28,480 nucleotides of DNA. It comes from JBPCOI01 sp051000395 (lineage in GTDB: Bacteria; Actinomycetota; Actinomycetes; Mycobacteriales; Jatrophihabitantaceae). The stretch covers positions 1 to 28,480 of the forward strand of contig JBPCOI010000040.1 of assembly GCA_051000395.1 (NCBI GenBank), given 5' to 3'. Position numbers and translations under genes: made by a program. Within the stretch, counting starts at the first letter, position 1. Every line of letters begins with the position of its first letter. Below are positions 18,625-25,953 of the stretch, in pieces. The notes under the pieces are model-generated. The model was not told the origin of the DNA and did not search any database. It saw only the letters and a list, made by a program, of their open reading frames with translations.

Positions 18625-19440
18625 GTGACCAGCACAGTGATGGCGGCCAGCCGGGACATCATCGACCGGGGTTATGCCGTCCTCAGGCTCGATGACGTCG
18701 ACTCCGGCCGGCTGACACGTGCCCTGGCCGAGGCGGTGGCGTTCTTTGAGCGTCCGGACGAGGCCAAGCGGCGCCACGCGAGCGAGGACTTCAACTACGG
18801 CTACCGGCCGTTCGGCATCGAGTACTCGATCTCGGCGGACCGTCCGGACATGAACGAGTGCTTCACCCTGTGGGCCAACCGGCTGGACAAGATCCCCGGC
18901 GCCGAGCAGATCGGCGAGCTCACCGACGCCTTCCTCGGCTGGCGCGACGCGCTCGCGCCGCTGGTGCGCGAGATCCTCGACCAGGTCGCGCGCCAGTTCG
19001 GCGCCGAGGGCGCGCCGCCGTTCGAGAACGCGTCCTACCTGCAGATCAACTACTGCCTGCCCACCCCGCCCGAGCGCGACCTGCTGCAGGACCGCCACGA
19101 GGACGGCCACATGGTCACCGTGCTGCACGCCACCGCGCCCGGGCTGGAGATCTTCGTCAACGACGAGGCCACGCCGATGCTGCCGGCCGCCGACGAGATC
19201 GTGATCATGCCAGGATCGGTGCTCACCGCGCTGTCCGGCGGCAAGATCCCGCCGCTCTACCACCAGGTGCGCAACCACGGCCTCGCAGAGCGTCAATCGC
19301 TGATGTACTTCGTCAACCCCGAACTCACCGCACCGCTGTTCGGCTGGATCGACTCACCCGACGGCATCCGCGAGGACATCCGCGAGCACGTGAAGAACGC
19401 GCCCACGATGTTCGGCCTGCCGCAGGTCGAGACCCTGTAA
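18625..19440 (+). CDS. 2-oxoglutarate/Fe(II)-dependent oxygenase, isopenicillin-N-synthase-like
   Basis: A soluble protein of 271 residues with the non-haem iron triad H158-E-D160 and H213 (in LYHQVRNH), 53 residues apart as in the double-stranded beta-helix fold, and R223 in ERQSLMYFVNPE for the 2-oxoglutarate or substrate carboxylate. YLQINYCLPTPP before the triad is the YxxNYYP-like strand of the family. The N-terminal segment (IIDRGYAVLRLDD) is a reduced form of the DIOX_N domain. The substrate is unknown; relatives hydroxylate, desaturate or close rings in small molecules. A ribosome binding site GGAGG (18614-18618) lies 6 nt before GTG 18625, which decides this start over an ATG at 18562. 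It follows the pyr operon but has its own promoter. Confidence 0.85.
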   Translation: MTSTVMAASRDIIDRGYAVLRLDDVDSGRLTRALAEAVAFFERPDEAKRRHASEDFNYGYRPFGIEYSISADRPDMNECFTLWANRLDKIPGAEQIGELTDAFLGWRDALAPLVREILDQVARQFGAEGAPPFENASYLQINYCLPTPPERDLLQDRHEDGHMVTVLHATAPGLEIFVNDEATPMLPAADEIVIMPGSVLTALSGGKIPPLYHQVRNHGLAERQSLMYFVNPELTAPLFGWIDSPDGIREDIREHVKNAPTMFGLPQVETL

Positions 19441-19474
19441 CCGGTTCCGCCGCTCATCCGCTCGCGGCCACCGG

Positions 19475-19551
19475 TCGCGATCTTCATGCTGTCGTGCCGC
19501 TATAGGCGCGCAGCACCATGAAGATCGCGAGCTGGCATGAAGATCGCGAGC
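19475..19551. terminator. Repeat-built hairpin between convergent genes, probable bidirectional terminator
   Basis: TCGCGATCTTCATG (19475-19488) is the exact reverse complement of CATGAAGATCGCGA at 19517-19530. GTGC (19494-19497) and GCAC (19513-19516) extend the stem toward the loop, with a 5-nt bulge on the left arm. A second direct copy, CATGAAGATCGCGAGC, lies at 19536-19551, 19 bp after the first. The element sits between the oxygenase gene (plus) and the aldo/keto reductase gene (minus), where a shared terminator is expected. Confidence 0.65.
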
Positions 19552-19560
19552 GGGCAGCAC

Positions 19561-20502
19561 TCAGGACGTCAGCGTGTCGAGCTCGACGAGCTCCTCGGCA
19601 CTGGGCTGCCACTGCCCGGCCGCGACGTTGGCCTCGACCTGGCCGCGGGAGGTGGCGCCGGCGATGACGCTGGCCACTGCCGGCTGCGCCGCGAGGCCGC
19701 CGATCGCGACGTCCAGCAACGAGATCGAGTGCGCCGCTGCGAAGGCTTCGAGCCCCTCGATCACGTCGAACGCCTCGTCGGTGAGCGCGGATTCGCGGCC
19801 CCACGCCGCGATGCGGCTGCCCGTGGGCGGGGCCTCGCCACGCCGGTACTTGCCGCTGAGCAGCCCGCTGGCGAGCGGGAAGAACGGCAGCAATCCGATG
19901 CCGTAGTGCTCCAGCGCCGGCACCACGTCGCTCTCGATGCCCCGCCGCAGCCAGCTGTACTCGTTCTGGGCGCTGACGAAGCGCTGTAGCCCGCGGGTGC
20001 GCGCCGTCCACTCCGCGTCGGCGACCTGCCAGCCGGCGAAGTTGGAGCTGCCCAGGTAGCGCACCTTGCCCTCGTGAACGAGGTCGTCGAGGGCGGACAA
20101 CGTCTCCTCCACCGGGGTGGCCGGATCGGGACGGTGCAGCTGGTAGAGGTCGATCCAGTCCGTGCGCAGCCGCCGCAGAGAGGACTCGACGGCCCGGCGC
20201 AGGTAACGTCGCGACCCGCGCGCGCCCCAGTCCTCGCCGTTGTCGTTGCCACGGTTGCGCACGTCGCTGCCGAACTTCGTGGCGAGCACGACGTCGTCTC
20301 GCCGGCCGGCGAGCAGCGCGCCGAGGCGCTGTTCGGACTCGCCGTAAGAGTCGGACGTGTCGAAGAGCGTGATCCCGGCGTCGAGTGCCGCGTGGACGAC
20401 CTCCCTGCTCTGCTCCTCGTCGAGTTTCATGCCGAGGTTGTTGGTGCCCAGCCCGACGGCCGACACGACCAGGCCCGAGCGCCCGAGGCGGCGAAAGTCC
20501 AT
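19561..20502 (-). CDS. Aldo/keto reductase
   Basis: A cytosolic NADPH-dependent oxidoreductase of 313 residues with a TIM-barrel fold. The catalytic tetrad is D48, Y53 (FDTSDSYGESE), K76 (ATKFGS) and H123 (YQLHRPDP). The C-terminal cofactor motif is SVIAGATSRGQVEAN. Length and the N-terminus MDFRRLGRSGLVVSAVGLGT are typical of the Tas/YajO-like group of aldo/keto reductases, with broad aldehyde or ketone substrates. The specific substrate cannot be told. The ATG lies 6 nt after TAGGGT on the minus strand, so the gene is probably transcribed leaderless on its own, downstream of pntB. Confidence 0.93.
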   Translation of the reverse strand: MDFRRLGRSGLVVSAVGLGTNNLGMKLDEEQSREVVHAALDAGITLFDTSDSYGESEQRLGALLAGRRDDVVLATKFGSDVRNRGNDNGEDWGARGSRRYLRRAVESSLRRLRTDWIDLYQLHRPDPATPVEETLSALDDLVHEGKVRYLGSSNFAGWQVADAEWTARTRGLQRFVSAQNEYSWLRRGIESDVVPALEHYGIGLLPFFPLASGLLSGKYRRGEAPPTGSRIAAWGRESALTDEAFDVIEGLEAFAAAHSISLLDVAIGGLAAQPAVASVIAGATSRGQVEANVAAGQWQPSAEELVELDTLTS

Positions 20503-20508
20503 GACCAG

Positions 20509-20514
20509 ACCCTA
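20509..20514 (-). promoter_or_regulatory. -10 box of the aldo/keto reductase gene, leaderless
   Basis: On the minus strand TAGGGT is followed by 6 nt and the ATG at 20502-20500. No ribosome binding site is present between them. Confidence 0.6.
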
Positions 20515-20603
20515 CGACGGGCCCTGCGTACCCCGTGGGCAACGCACGTGGCGCCCCGCACAGGGCAGACAACGCGCGTGCCGCTCTCCGCGAGCGCTGG
20601 TCG

Positions 20604-22010
20604 CTACAGCTCGCGCAGGATGTCCTCCACGCGCTCCTTCGCGTCGCCGAAGAGCATCTGGCTGTTGTCCCGGAAGAACAGCGGGTTCTGCACACCCGCG
20701 TAGCCGGTGTTCATCGAGCGCTTGAACACCACCACGTTCGCCGCCTCCCAGACCCGCAGCACCGGCATTCCCGCGATCGGACTGCCGGGATCCTCGGCCG
20801 CCGCCGGGTTGACGGTGTCGTTGGCGCCGATGACGAGCACCACCGAGGTCGCGGCGAAGTCGTCGTTGATCTCGTCCATCTCCAGGACGATGTCGTAGGG
20901 CACCTTCGCCTCGGCGAGCAGGACGTTCATGTGACCGGGCAAGCGTCCGGCGACCGGATGGATGCCGAAGCGGACGTCCACGCCGCGCTCGCGCAGCTTG
21001 CGCGTCAGGTCGGCCACCGGGTACTGCGCCTGGGCCACCGCCATGCCGTATCCCGGCGTGATGATCACCGTGGTGGCGTCCTTGAGCAGCTCGGCGGCGC
21101 CCTCGGCGTTGATCTCGCGGTGCTCGCCGTAGTCGGTGTCGTCGGCCGTGCCGCCCTCGTTGCCGAACCCACCCGCGATCACCGAGATGAACGAGCGGTT
21201 CATACCCACGCACATGACGTAGGACAGGTACGCACCGGAGGACCCGACCAGGGCGCCGGTGACGATGAGCAGGTTGTTGTCGAGCAGGAAGCCCGACGCC
21301 GCAGCCGCCCAGCCGGAGTAGCTGTTGAGCATGGAGATGACCACCGGCATGTCGCCGCCGCCGATGGAGGCCACCAGGTGCCAGCCGAGAGCGAGCGCGA
21401 CCGCCGTCACCGCGATGAGCAGCCCCAGGTCCGGGTGGACGACGAAGGCCGCGGTGAGCGCGACGAAGGCGACCAGCGCGCCGAGGTTGAGGACGTTGCG
21501 TCCGGGCAGCATGAGCGGGTTGGACTTGATGCGCGCGGACAGTTTCAGGAAGGCCACGATCGAACCGGTGAAGGTGACCGCACCGATGAAGACCCCGATG
21601 AACACCTCGGCGTGATGCACCCGCAGCAGCGACCCGGCGACCTCACGCTGCGCGGCGCCCTTCGCCTCGACGGAGTAGTAGCCGTCCCAGCCCACCAGCA
21701 CGGCCGCGAGGCCGACGAAGCTGTGCAGCATCGCGATCAGTTCCGGCATGCCGGTCATCTCGACCCGCAACGCGCGCCAGATGCCGATCAGCGCGCCGAT
21801 CACCATCGCGATGACCAGGAGCCCGACGCCCGTGGCGGCGATGCTGCGGGTGGCCAGCCCGATCGTGGCTGCGAGCGCGAGCACCATGCCTGCGATGCCG
21901 AAGACCACGCCGCCCTTCGCGCTCTCGTGCCGGGACAGGCCGGCGAGGCTGAGGATGAACAGCAGGGCAGCGACGATGTAGGCCGCCTGGGCGGCGGTAG
22001 CGGCAGTCAT
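20604..22010 (-). CDS. pntB: NAD(P) transhydrogenase subunit beta
   Basis: An integral membrane subunit (468 residues) of the proton-translocating transhydrogenase, which uses the proton gradient to make NADPH from NADH. The first 270 or so residues form a bundle of transmembrane helices (starting TAATAAQAAYIVAALLFILS). The C-terminal domain III binds NADP: ITPGYGMAVAQAQYPVADL, GIHPVAGRLPGHMNVLLAEA, DEINDDFAATSVVLVIGAND and VFKRSMNTGYAGVQNPLFF are all family signatures. GAGGA lies about 10 nt before the ATG. It starts 16 nt after the pntA stop, so pntA-pntB is an operon. Confidence 0.97.
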   Translation of the reverse strand: MTAATAAQAAYIVAALLFILSLAGLSRHESAKGGVVFGIAGMVLALAATIGLATRSIAATGVGLLVIAMVIGALIGIWRALRVEMTGMPELIAMLHSFVGLAAVLVGWDGYYSVEAKGAAQREVAGSLLRVHHAEVFIGVFIGAVTFTGSIVAFLKLSARIKSNPLMLPGRNVLNLGALVAFVALTAAFVVHPDLGLLIAVTAVALALGWHLVASIGGGDMPVVISMLNSYSGWAAAASGFLLDNNLLIVTGALVGSSGAYLSYVMCVGMNRSFISVIAGGFGNEGGTADDTDYGEHREINAEGAAELLKDATTVIITPGYGMAVAQAQYPVADLTRKLRERGVDVRFGIHPVAGRLPGHMNVLLAEAKVPYDIVLEMDEINDDFAATSVVLVIGANDTVNPAAAEDPGSPIAGMPVLRVWEAANVVVFKRSMNTGYAGVQNPLFFRDNSQMLFGDAKERVEDILREL

Positions 22011-22026
22011 GTGTATGGGTCCTCAG

Positions 22027-23565
22027 TCAGCCTCGGGAGAACATGCCAAGCATGCGGCGGGTGACCGTGAAACCGCCGAAGACGTTGATGCTGGCCACCA
22101 GGATCGCGATGAACGACAGCACGGTGATCACGGTGTCGGCGTGCCCGATCTGCAGCAACGCGCCGACGACGATGATCCCGGAGATCGCGTTCGTCACCGA
22201 CAGCAGCGGCGTGTGCAGGGCGTGGTGGACGTGTCCGATCACGTAGTAGCCGACGACGATCGCCAGCACGAAGACGGTGATGTGCCCGATCAGCGCGCTC
22301 GGCGAGAAGGCGCTCAGCAGGAACAGCAGCACCGCGCCGATCCCGACCACGACGTACTTACGGCCAGGTGGCGCCGGCGCCTTCGGTTCCTTCGCCGGGG
22401 GAGGTGCGGACGTTGGGGCCGGTGCCGCCGAGACCGGTACTGGCGGCGGCGGCCGGTTCTTCTCCCCGGCCCCCACGACTGTCATCGAGCGCTGCACGAC
22501 GTCCTCGAAGTCCAGGACGAGCTCGCCGTCCTTGCCGGGGGTCAGCAGCTTCATCAGGTTGACCAGGTTCGTCCCGTACAACTGCGAGGCCTGCGCGGGC
22601 AGGCGAGCGGGCAGGTCGGTGTAACCGATGATCGTCACGCCGTTGTCGGTGCGCACCGCCTCGCCGCGTTTCGTGCCGGCGACGTTGCCGCCCTGTTGCG
22701 CGGCCATGTCGACGATCACGCTGCCCGCCTTCATGCTGGCGACGTCCTCGGCGGTGAGTAGCTTGGGCGCCGGCTTACCCGGGATCAGCGCGGTGGTGAT
22801 GATGATGTCGACGTCGGCGGCCTGTTCGGAGTAGATCTCCGCGGCGCGCCGGTCGTAGTCCTCGGACGTGGCCTTGGCGTAGCCGTCCGCGCTGGCCTCC
22901 TGCTCGACCTCGACGGCGAGGAACTCACCACCCAGGGAACGCACCTGGTCGGCTACCTCCGGGCGCGGGTCGGTCGCCCGGACGATCGCGCCGAGGCTGC
23001 CGGCCGCGCCGATCGCAGCGAGACCGGCCACGCCCGCGCCGGCGACGAGCACCTTCGCGGGTGGCACCTTTCCGGCGGCGGTCACCTGGCCGGTGAAGAA
23101 GCGCCCGAACGCGTGCGCGGCCTCGATGACGGCGCGGTAGCCGGCGATGTTGGCCATCGAGCTGAGCACGTCCAGCGACTGGGCGCGCGAGATGCGCGGT
23201 ACGGCGTCCATCGCGAGCACGGTGATCGGGTGCTGCGCAAGCGCGTCGACGAGTTCGGGGTCCAACGCGGGACTGATCAGGCAGATCAGCGTCGCACCGT
23301 CGCGCAACGCGCCGATCTCCTCGGCGGACGGCGCGTTGACCTTGAGGACGATGTCGGCCTGCCAGGCATCGGACGCGCTACCGGTTCGTGCGCCGGCAGC
23401 ACCGAAGGCCTCGTCGGTGAGGCTCGCTCCGAGGCCGGCCCCGGACTCCACGAGCACCTCGTAGCCGAGCTCGCGCAGCTTGCCCACCGTGGCCGGGGTG
23501 GCGGCCACGCGCGTCTCCCCGTCCTGGGACTCGCGCGGAACTCCGATGAGCAAGGCACACTCCAT
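22027..23565 (-). CDS. pntA: NAD(P) transhydrogenase subunit alpha, fused one-chain form
   Basis: The NAD(H)-binding subunit of the proton-translocating transhydrogenase, about 512 residues. It joins the soluble domain I (LIGVPRESQDGETRVAATP at the start; GAGVAGLAAIGAAGSLGAIV for NAD) to four C-terminal transmembrane helices (from about 403, beginning VVVGIGAVLLFLLSAF). It is thus the fused E. coli-like layout rather than split pntAA/pntAB. Between them lies a proline/alanine-rich linker of some 33 residues (about 369-402). Start choice: ATG 23565 is given here, but TTG 23553 has GGAG 6 nt upstream and yields the family-typical N-terminus LLIGVPRE; the true start may be the TTG, shortening the protein by four residues. 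Longer readings upstream run into the gmk promoter and are rejected. Confidence 0.93.
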   Translation of the reverse strand: MECALLIGVPRESQDGETRVAATPATVGKLRELGYEVLVESGAGLGASLTDEAFGAAGARTGSASDAWQADIVLKVNAPSAEEIGALRDGATLICLISPALDPELVDALAQHPITVLAMDAVPRISRAQSLDVLSSMANIAGYRAVIEAAHAFGRFFTGQVTAAGKVPPAKVLVAGAGVAGLAAIGAAGSLGAIVRATDPRPEVADQVRSLGGEFLAVEVEQEASADGYAKATSEDYDRRAAEIYSEQAADVDIIITTALIPGKPAPKLLTAEDVASMKAGSVIVDMAAQQGGNVAGTKRGEAVRTDNGVTIIGYTDLPARLPAQASQLYGTNLVNLMKLLTPGKDGELVLDFEDVVQRSMTVVGAGEKNRPPPPVPVSAAPAPTSAPPPAKEPKAPAPPGRKYVVVGIGAVLLFLLSAFSPSALIGHITVFVLAIVVGYYVIGHVHHALHTPLLSVTNAISGIIVVGALLQIGHADTVITVLSFIAILVASINVFGGFTVTRRMLGMFSRG

Positions 23566-23746
23566 CTCCGGGCACCGGATCGGCGTACGGCCGACCGTCT
23601 GTGATACGCCGTGTGCGGTCGGGCACCGTTGCCCAAGTGGACGCGCGCGAGCGCTGGCGTCTCGCGCGGATGCCGTCTGCGAAAATCTAGACCACGCTGT
23701 GCGACGCGCGCGCACCGGTCGGGCGGGCACCGGTAGGTTCGCGGTC
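23566..23746. other. Divergent pntA/gmk intergenic region with inverted repeats
   Basis: This 181-bp gap holds no gene. It contains CCGACCG/CGGTCGG (23591-23597 and 23616-23622, 18-nt spacer), GGGCA-CCGT-TGCCC (23621-23634) and CGCGCGAG/CTCGCGCG (23644-23651 and 23661-23668, 9-nt spacer). TAGATT on the minus strand (23691-23686) could be a -10 box for pntA, with a leader of over 100 nt. The gmk -10 box is at its right end. The inverted repeats may be operators or leader hairpins for pntA. Confidence 0.5.
23734..23739 (+). promoter_or_regulatory. -10 box of gmk, leaderless
   Basis: TAGGTT is followed by 7 nt and the ATG at 23747. No ribosome binding site lies between them. Confidence 0.6.
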
Positions 23747-24316
23747 ATGGCCGGGACGGGGCAGGCGCGGCTGACCGTGCTGTCCGGGCCGTCCGGCGTC
23801 GGCAAGGGCACCGTCGTCGCCAAGGTGCGCGAGCTCTACCCCCACATCTGGGTGTCGGTCTCGTGCACGACCCGGGTGCCGCGCCCCGGCGAGCGGGAGG
23901 GCGTCGCGTACCACTTCATGACCGTCGAGCGGTTCCAGGCGATGGTGGCCGCTGGTGAGCTGCTCGAGCACGCCGAGTTCGCGGGCAACCTCTACGGGAC
24001 GCCGCGCGCCACGGTCGAGGCCCGGCTCGCGGCGGGGATGGGCGGGTTGCTGGAGATCGACTTGCAGGGCGCGCGCCAGGTGCGTGCCGCGCGGCCGGAC
24101 TCGCAGCTGGTGTTCCTGGCGCCTCCGTCCTGGCCCGAGCTCGAGCGCCGCCTGAGCGCTCGCGGCACCGAGGCGCCCCACCTGCTCGCCGGCCGGTTGG
24201 CGCGAGCGAGGGTGGAGCTGGCTGCGGAGGCGGAGTTCGACGAGGTCGTCGTCAACGACGACGTCGGACGGGCCGCCGCGCGGTTGGTAGCATTGATCGA
24301 TGCCGTCTGCCCCTGA
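23747..24316 (+). CDS. gmk: Guanylate kinase
   Basis: A P-loop kinase of 189 residues that converts GMP to GDP with ATP. The Walker A loop is LSGPSGVGKGTVVAKV (about residues 12-27). The GMP-binding region has SVSCTTRVPRPGEREGVAYHF and EHAEFAGNLYGTP, and EIDLQGARQVR follows. Length is standard. ATG 23747 is preferred over longer readings because of the leaderless promoter and the normal N-terminus. In mycobacteria and streptomycetes an integration-host-factor gene directly precedes gmk; here pntA, divergent, takes that place. Confidence 0.96.
   Translation: MAGTGQARLTVLSGPSGVGKGTVVAKVRELYPHIWVSVSCTTRVPRPGEREGVAYHFMTVERFQAMVAAGELLEHAEFAGNLYGTPRATVEARLAAGMGGLLEIDLQGARQVRAARPDSQLVFLAPPSWPELERRLSARGTEAPHLLAGRLARARVELAAEAEFDEVVVNDDVGRAAARLVALIDAVCP
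24288..24293 (+). promoter_or_regulatory. Possible -10 box of rpoZ inside gmk
   Basis: TAGCAT within the last gmk codons could start an rpoZ-coaBC transcript near 24300. The evidence is the hexamer and its distance from the rpoZ start only. Confidence 0.25.
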
Positions 24317-24359
24317 CCGCGGCGGCGTCGTCCCGCACCGCCGATCAGAGAGCTGAGAC

Positions 24360-24623
24360 GTGTCCGCCGCCATCTCCACGCCAGAGGGAATCACCAACCC
24401 GCCGATCGACGAGCTGCTCGACCGCACCCGCTCGAAGTACGCGCTGGTCATCATCGCCGCCAAGCGCGCGCGACAGATCAACGCCTACTACAGCCAGCTC
24501 GGCGAGGGGCTGCTGGAATACGTCGGACCGCTCGTCGAGACCGCGCCGCAGGAGAAGCCGCTGTCGATCGCGCTGCGCGAGATCAACAGCGACCTGATCG
24601 AGTTCAAACCGTCCGAGACCTGA
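24360..24623 (+). CDS. rpoZ: RNA polymerase omega subunit
   Basis: An 87-residue subunit that wraps the C-terminus of beta' and helps core polymerase assembly. The conserved stretch is PIDELLDRTRSKYALVIIAA with KRARQINAYYSQLGEG after it, and the actinobacterial C-terminal part EKPLSIALREINSDLIEF. The GTG at 24360 gives a family-typical start; only a weak purine-rich ribosome binding site (GAGAG, 24347-24351) precedes it. It stands between gmk and coaBC as usual in Actinobacteria. Confidence 0.96.
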   Translation: MSAAISTPEGITNPPIDELLDRTRSKYALVIIAAKRARQINAYYSQLGEGLLEYVGPLVETAPQEKPLSIALREINSDLIEFKPSET

Positions 24624-24675
24624 TCGCGCGAGTGGTCCCGCCTCCGGCCGCGTTGCGTGCGACAGGCGATTCGCC

Positions 24676-25911
24676 GTGAGTCGCATGGTCCTGGGCGTCG
24701 GCGGGGGGATCGCCGCCTACAAGGTCGCTGACCTGCTGCGCAAGCTCGTCGAGGCCGGACACGACGTGCAGGTCGTGCCCACCGCGTCGGCGCTGCAGTT
24801 CGTGGGGGCAGCCACCTGGGCCGCGCTGTCGCGCCGGCCGGTCGCCGCGGATGTCTGGAGCGCCGCCGAGGACGTACCGCACGTGCGATTGGGACGCGAG
24901 GCGGAGCTGGTCGTCGTCGCGCCGGCGACCGCGGAACTGCTGGCGCGCGCCGCCCACGGTCTGGCCGACGACCTGCTCACCAACACCCTGCTGACCGCGC
25001 GGTGCCCGGTGCTGTTCGTCCCTGCCATGCACAGCGAGATGTGGGAGCACCCGGCCACTGTCGAGAACGTCCAGACTTTGCGGAGGCGCGGCGCGATCGT
25101 GCTCGAGCCGGCCACCGGACGGCTCACCGGCACCGACACCGGAAAGGGCCGGCTTCCCGAACCCACCGAGATCGCGCGCCTGGCCGAACTACTGCTGCTG
25201 CGCCCGGACGCGCTGCCGCGCGACCTTGTCGGCCGGCGGGTGGTCATCAGCGCGGGTGGCACCCGTGAGCCGCTGGACCCGGTGCGCTTCCTCGGCAACC
25301 GCTCATCAGGCAGGCAGGGTTATGCGCTCGCCGAGGTGGCCGCCGCCCGCGGCGCCCGGGTCCACCTGGTCGCGGCCAACGTCGAGCTGCCCGATCCGTC
25401 CGGTGCCGAGGTGGTCCATGTCGGCACCGCGGCCGAGCTGCGCGACGCGGTCATCAAAGCCGCCGGTGACGCCGATACCGTCGTGATGGCCGCGGCGGTC
25501 GCGGACTTCCGCCCCAGTTCCGCCACCGGCTACAAGATCAAGAAATCGGACGGGCCGCCCGCGCCGGTCGAGCTCAGCGAGAACCCCGACGTGCTCGCGG
25601 AACTGGTCGCCGCGCGTCGGGCAGCCCAGCTGTTCGTGGGCTTCGCCGCCGAGACGGGTGACGAAACCGCAACGGTGCTGCAGCACGGCCGGGCGAAGCT
25701 GGCCGCCAAGGGCTGCGACCTGCTCGTGGTCAACGCGGTCGGGAACGGCAAGGCGTTCGGGCTTGCGGGTAACGCGGGCTTCGTCCTGGGCGCCGACGGC
25801 AGCGAGTGCAGCGTGGCGTTCGGGCCCAAGGCCCTCCTGGCCGCCGCGGTCTGGGACTGCGTGGCGGCGGCGCGGCCCAGCGCGGCGGATGGCGCCCCGG
25901 GCGCCCGATAG
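24676..25911 (+). CDS. coaBC: Bifunctional phosphopantothenoylcysteine synthetase/decarboxylase
   Basis: Two steps of coenzyme A synthesis on one chain of 411 residues. The N-terminal CoaC flavoprotein domain (about 1-180) has VGGGIAAYKVADLLRKL, a catalytic histidine in VPHVRLGREAELVVVAP, and the PAMHSEMWEHPAT motif, where the classical asparagine is histidine as in other actinobacterial enzymes. The C-terminal CoaB domain starts near RRVVISAGGTREPLDPVRFL, with NRSSGRQGYALAE, the AAAVADF strand and KIKKSD for cysteine ligation. The start GTG 24676 gives the normal N-terminus; a methionine four codons on is the alternative. Confidence 0.95.
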   Translation: MSRMVLGVGGGIAAYKVADLLRKLVEAGHDVQVVPTASALQFVGAATWAALSRRPVAADVWSAAEDVPHVRLGREAELVVVAPATAELLARAAHGLADDLLTNTLLTARCPVLFVPAMHSEMWEHPATVENVQTLRRRGAIVLEPATGRLTGTDTGKGRLPEPTEIARLAELLLLRPDALPRDLVGRRVVISAGGTREPLDPVRFLGNRSSGRQGYALAEVAAARGARVHLVAANVELPDPSGAEVVHVGTAAELRDAVIKAAGDADTVVMAAAVADFRPSSATGYKIKKSDGPPAPVELSENPDVLAELVAARRAAQLFVGFAAETGDETATVLQHGRAKLAAKGCDLLVVNAVGNGKAFGLAGNAGFVLGADGSECSVAFGPKALLAAAVWDCVAAARPSAADGAPGAR

Positions 25912-25914
25912 ACT
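25909..25914 (+). promoter_or_regulatory. -10 box of metK
   Basis: TAGACT overlaps the coaBC stop codon and would give a leader of about 33 nt before the metK GTG, which contains GGAG (25945-25948). The leader is too short for any known SAM riboswitch. Confidence 0.5.
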
Positions 25915-25953
25915 TCCTCTGCAATCTCAACCCGCCTAACGTACGGAGCGCTT

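Noticed and set aside
20535..22064. A 509-codon open frame on the plus strand opposite pntB
   Set aside because: It is antisense to pntB, whose family motifs are unmistakable; the frame's protein is a histidine/arginine/aspartate-rich shadow.
23566..23823. An 86-residue N-terminal extension of pntA
   Set aside because: The extra sequence is arginine/alanine-rich with no similarity to the family, and overlaps the gmk promoter and start on the other strand.
25912..25953. SAM riboswitch before metK
   Set aside because: The leader is only about 33-42 nt and shows no multi-helix structure, too short for any known SAM riboswitch class.
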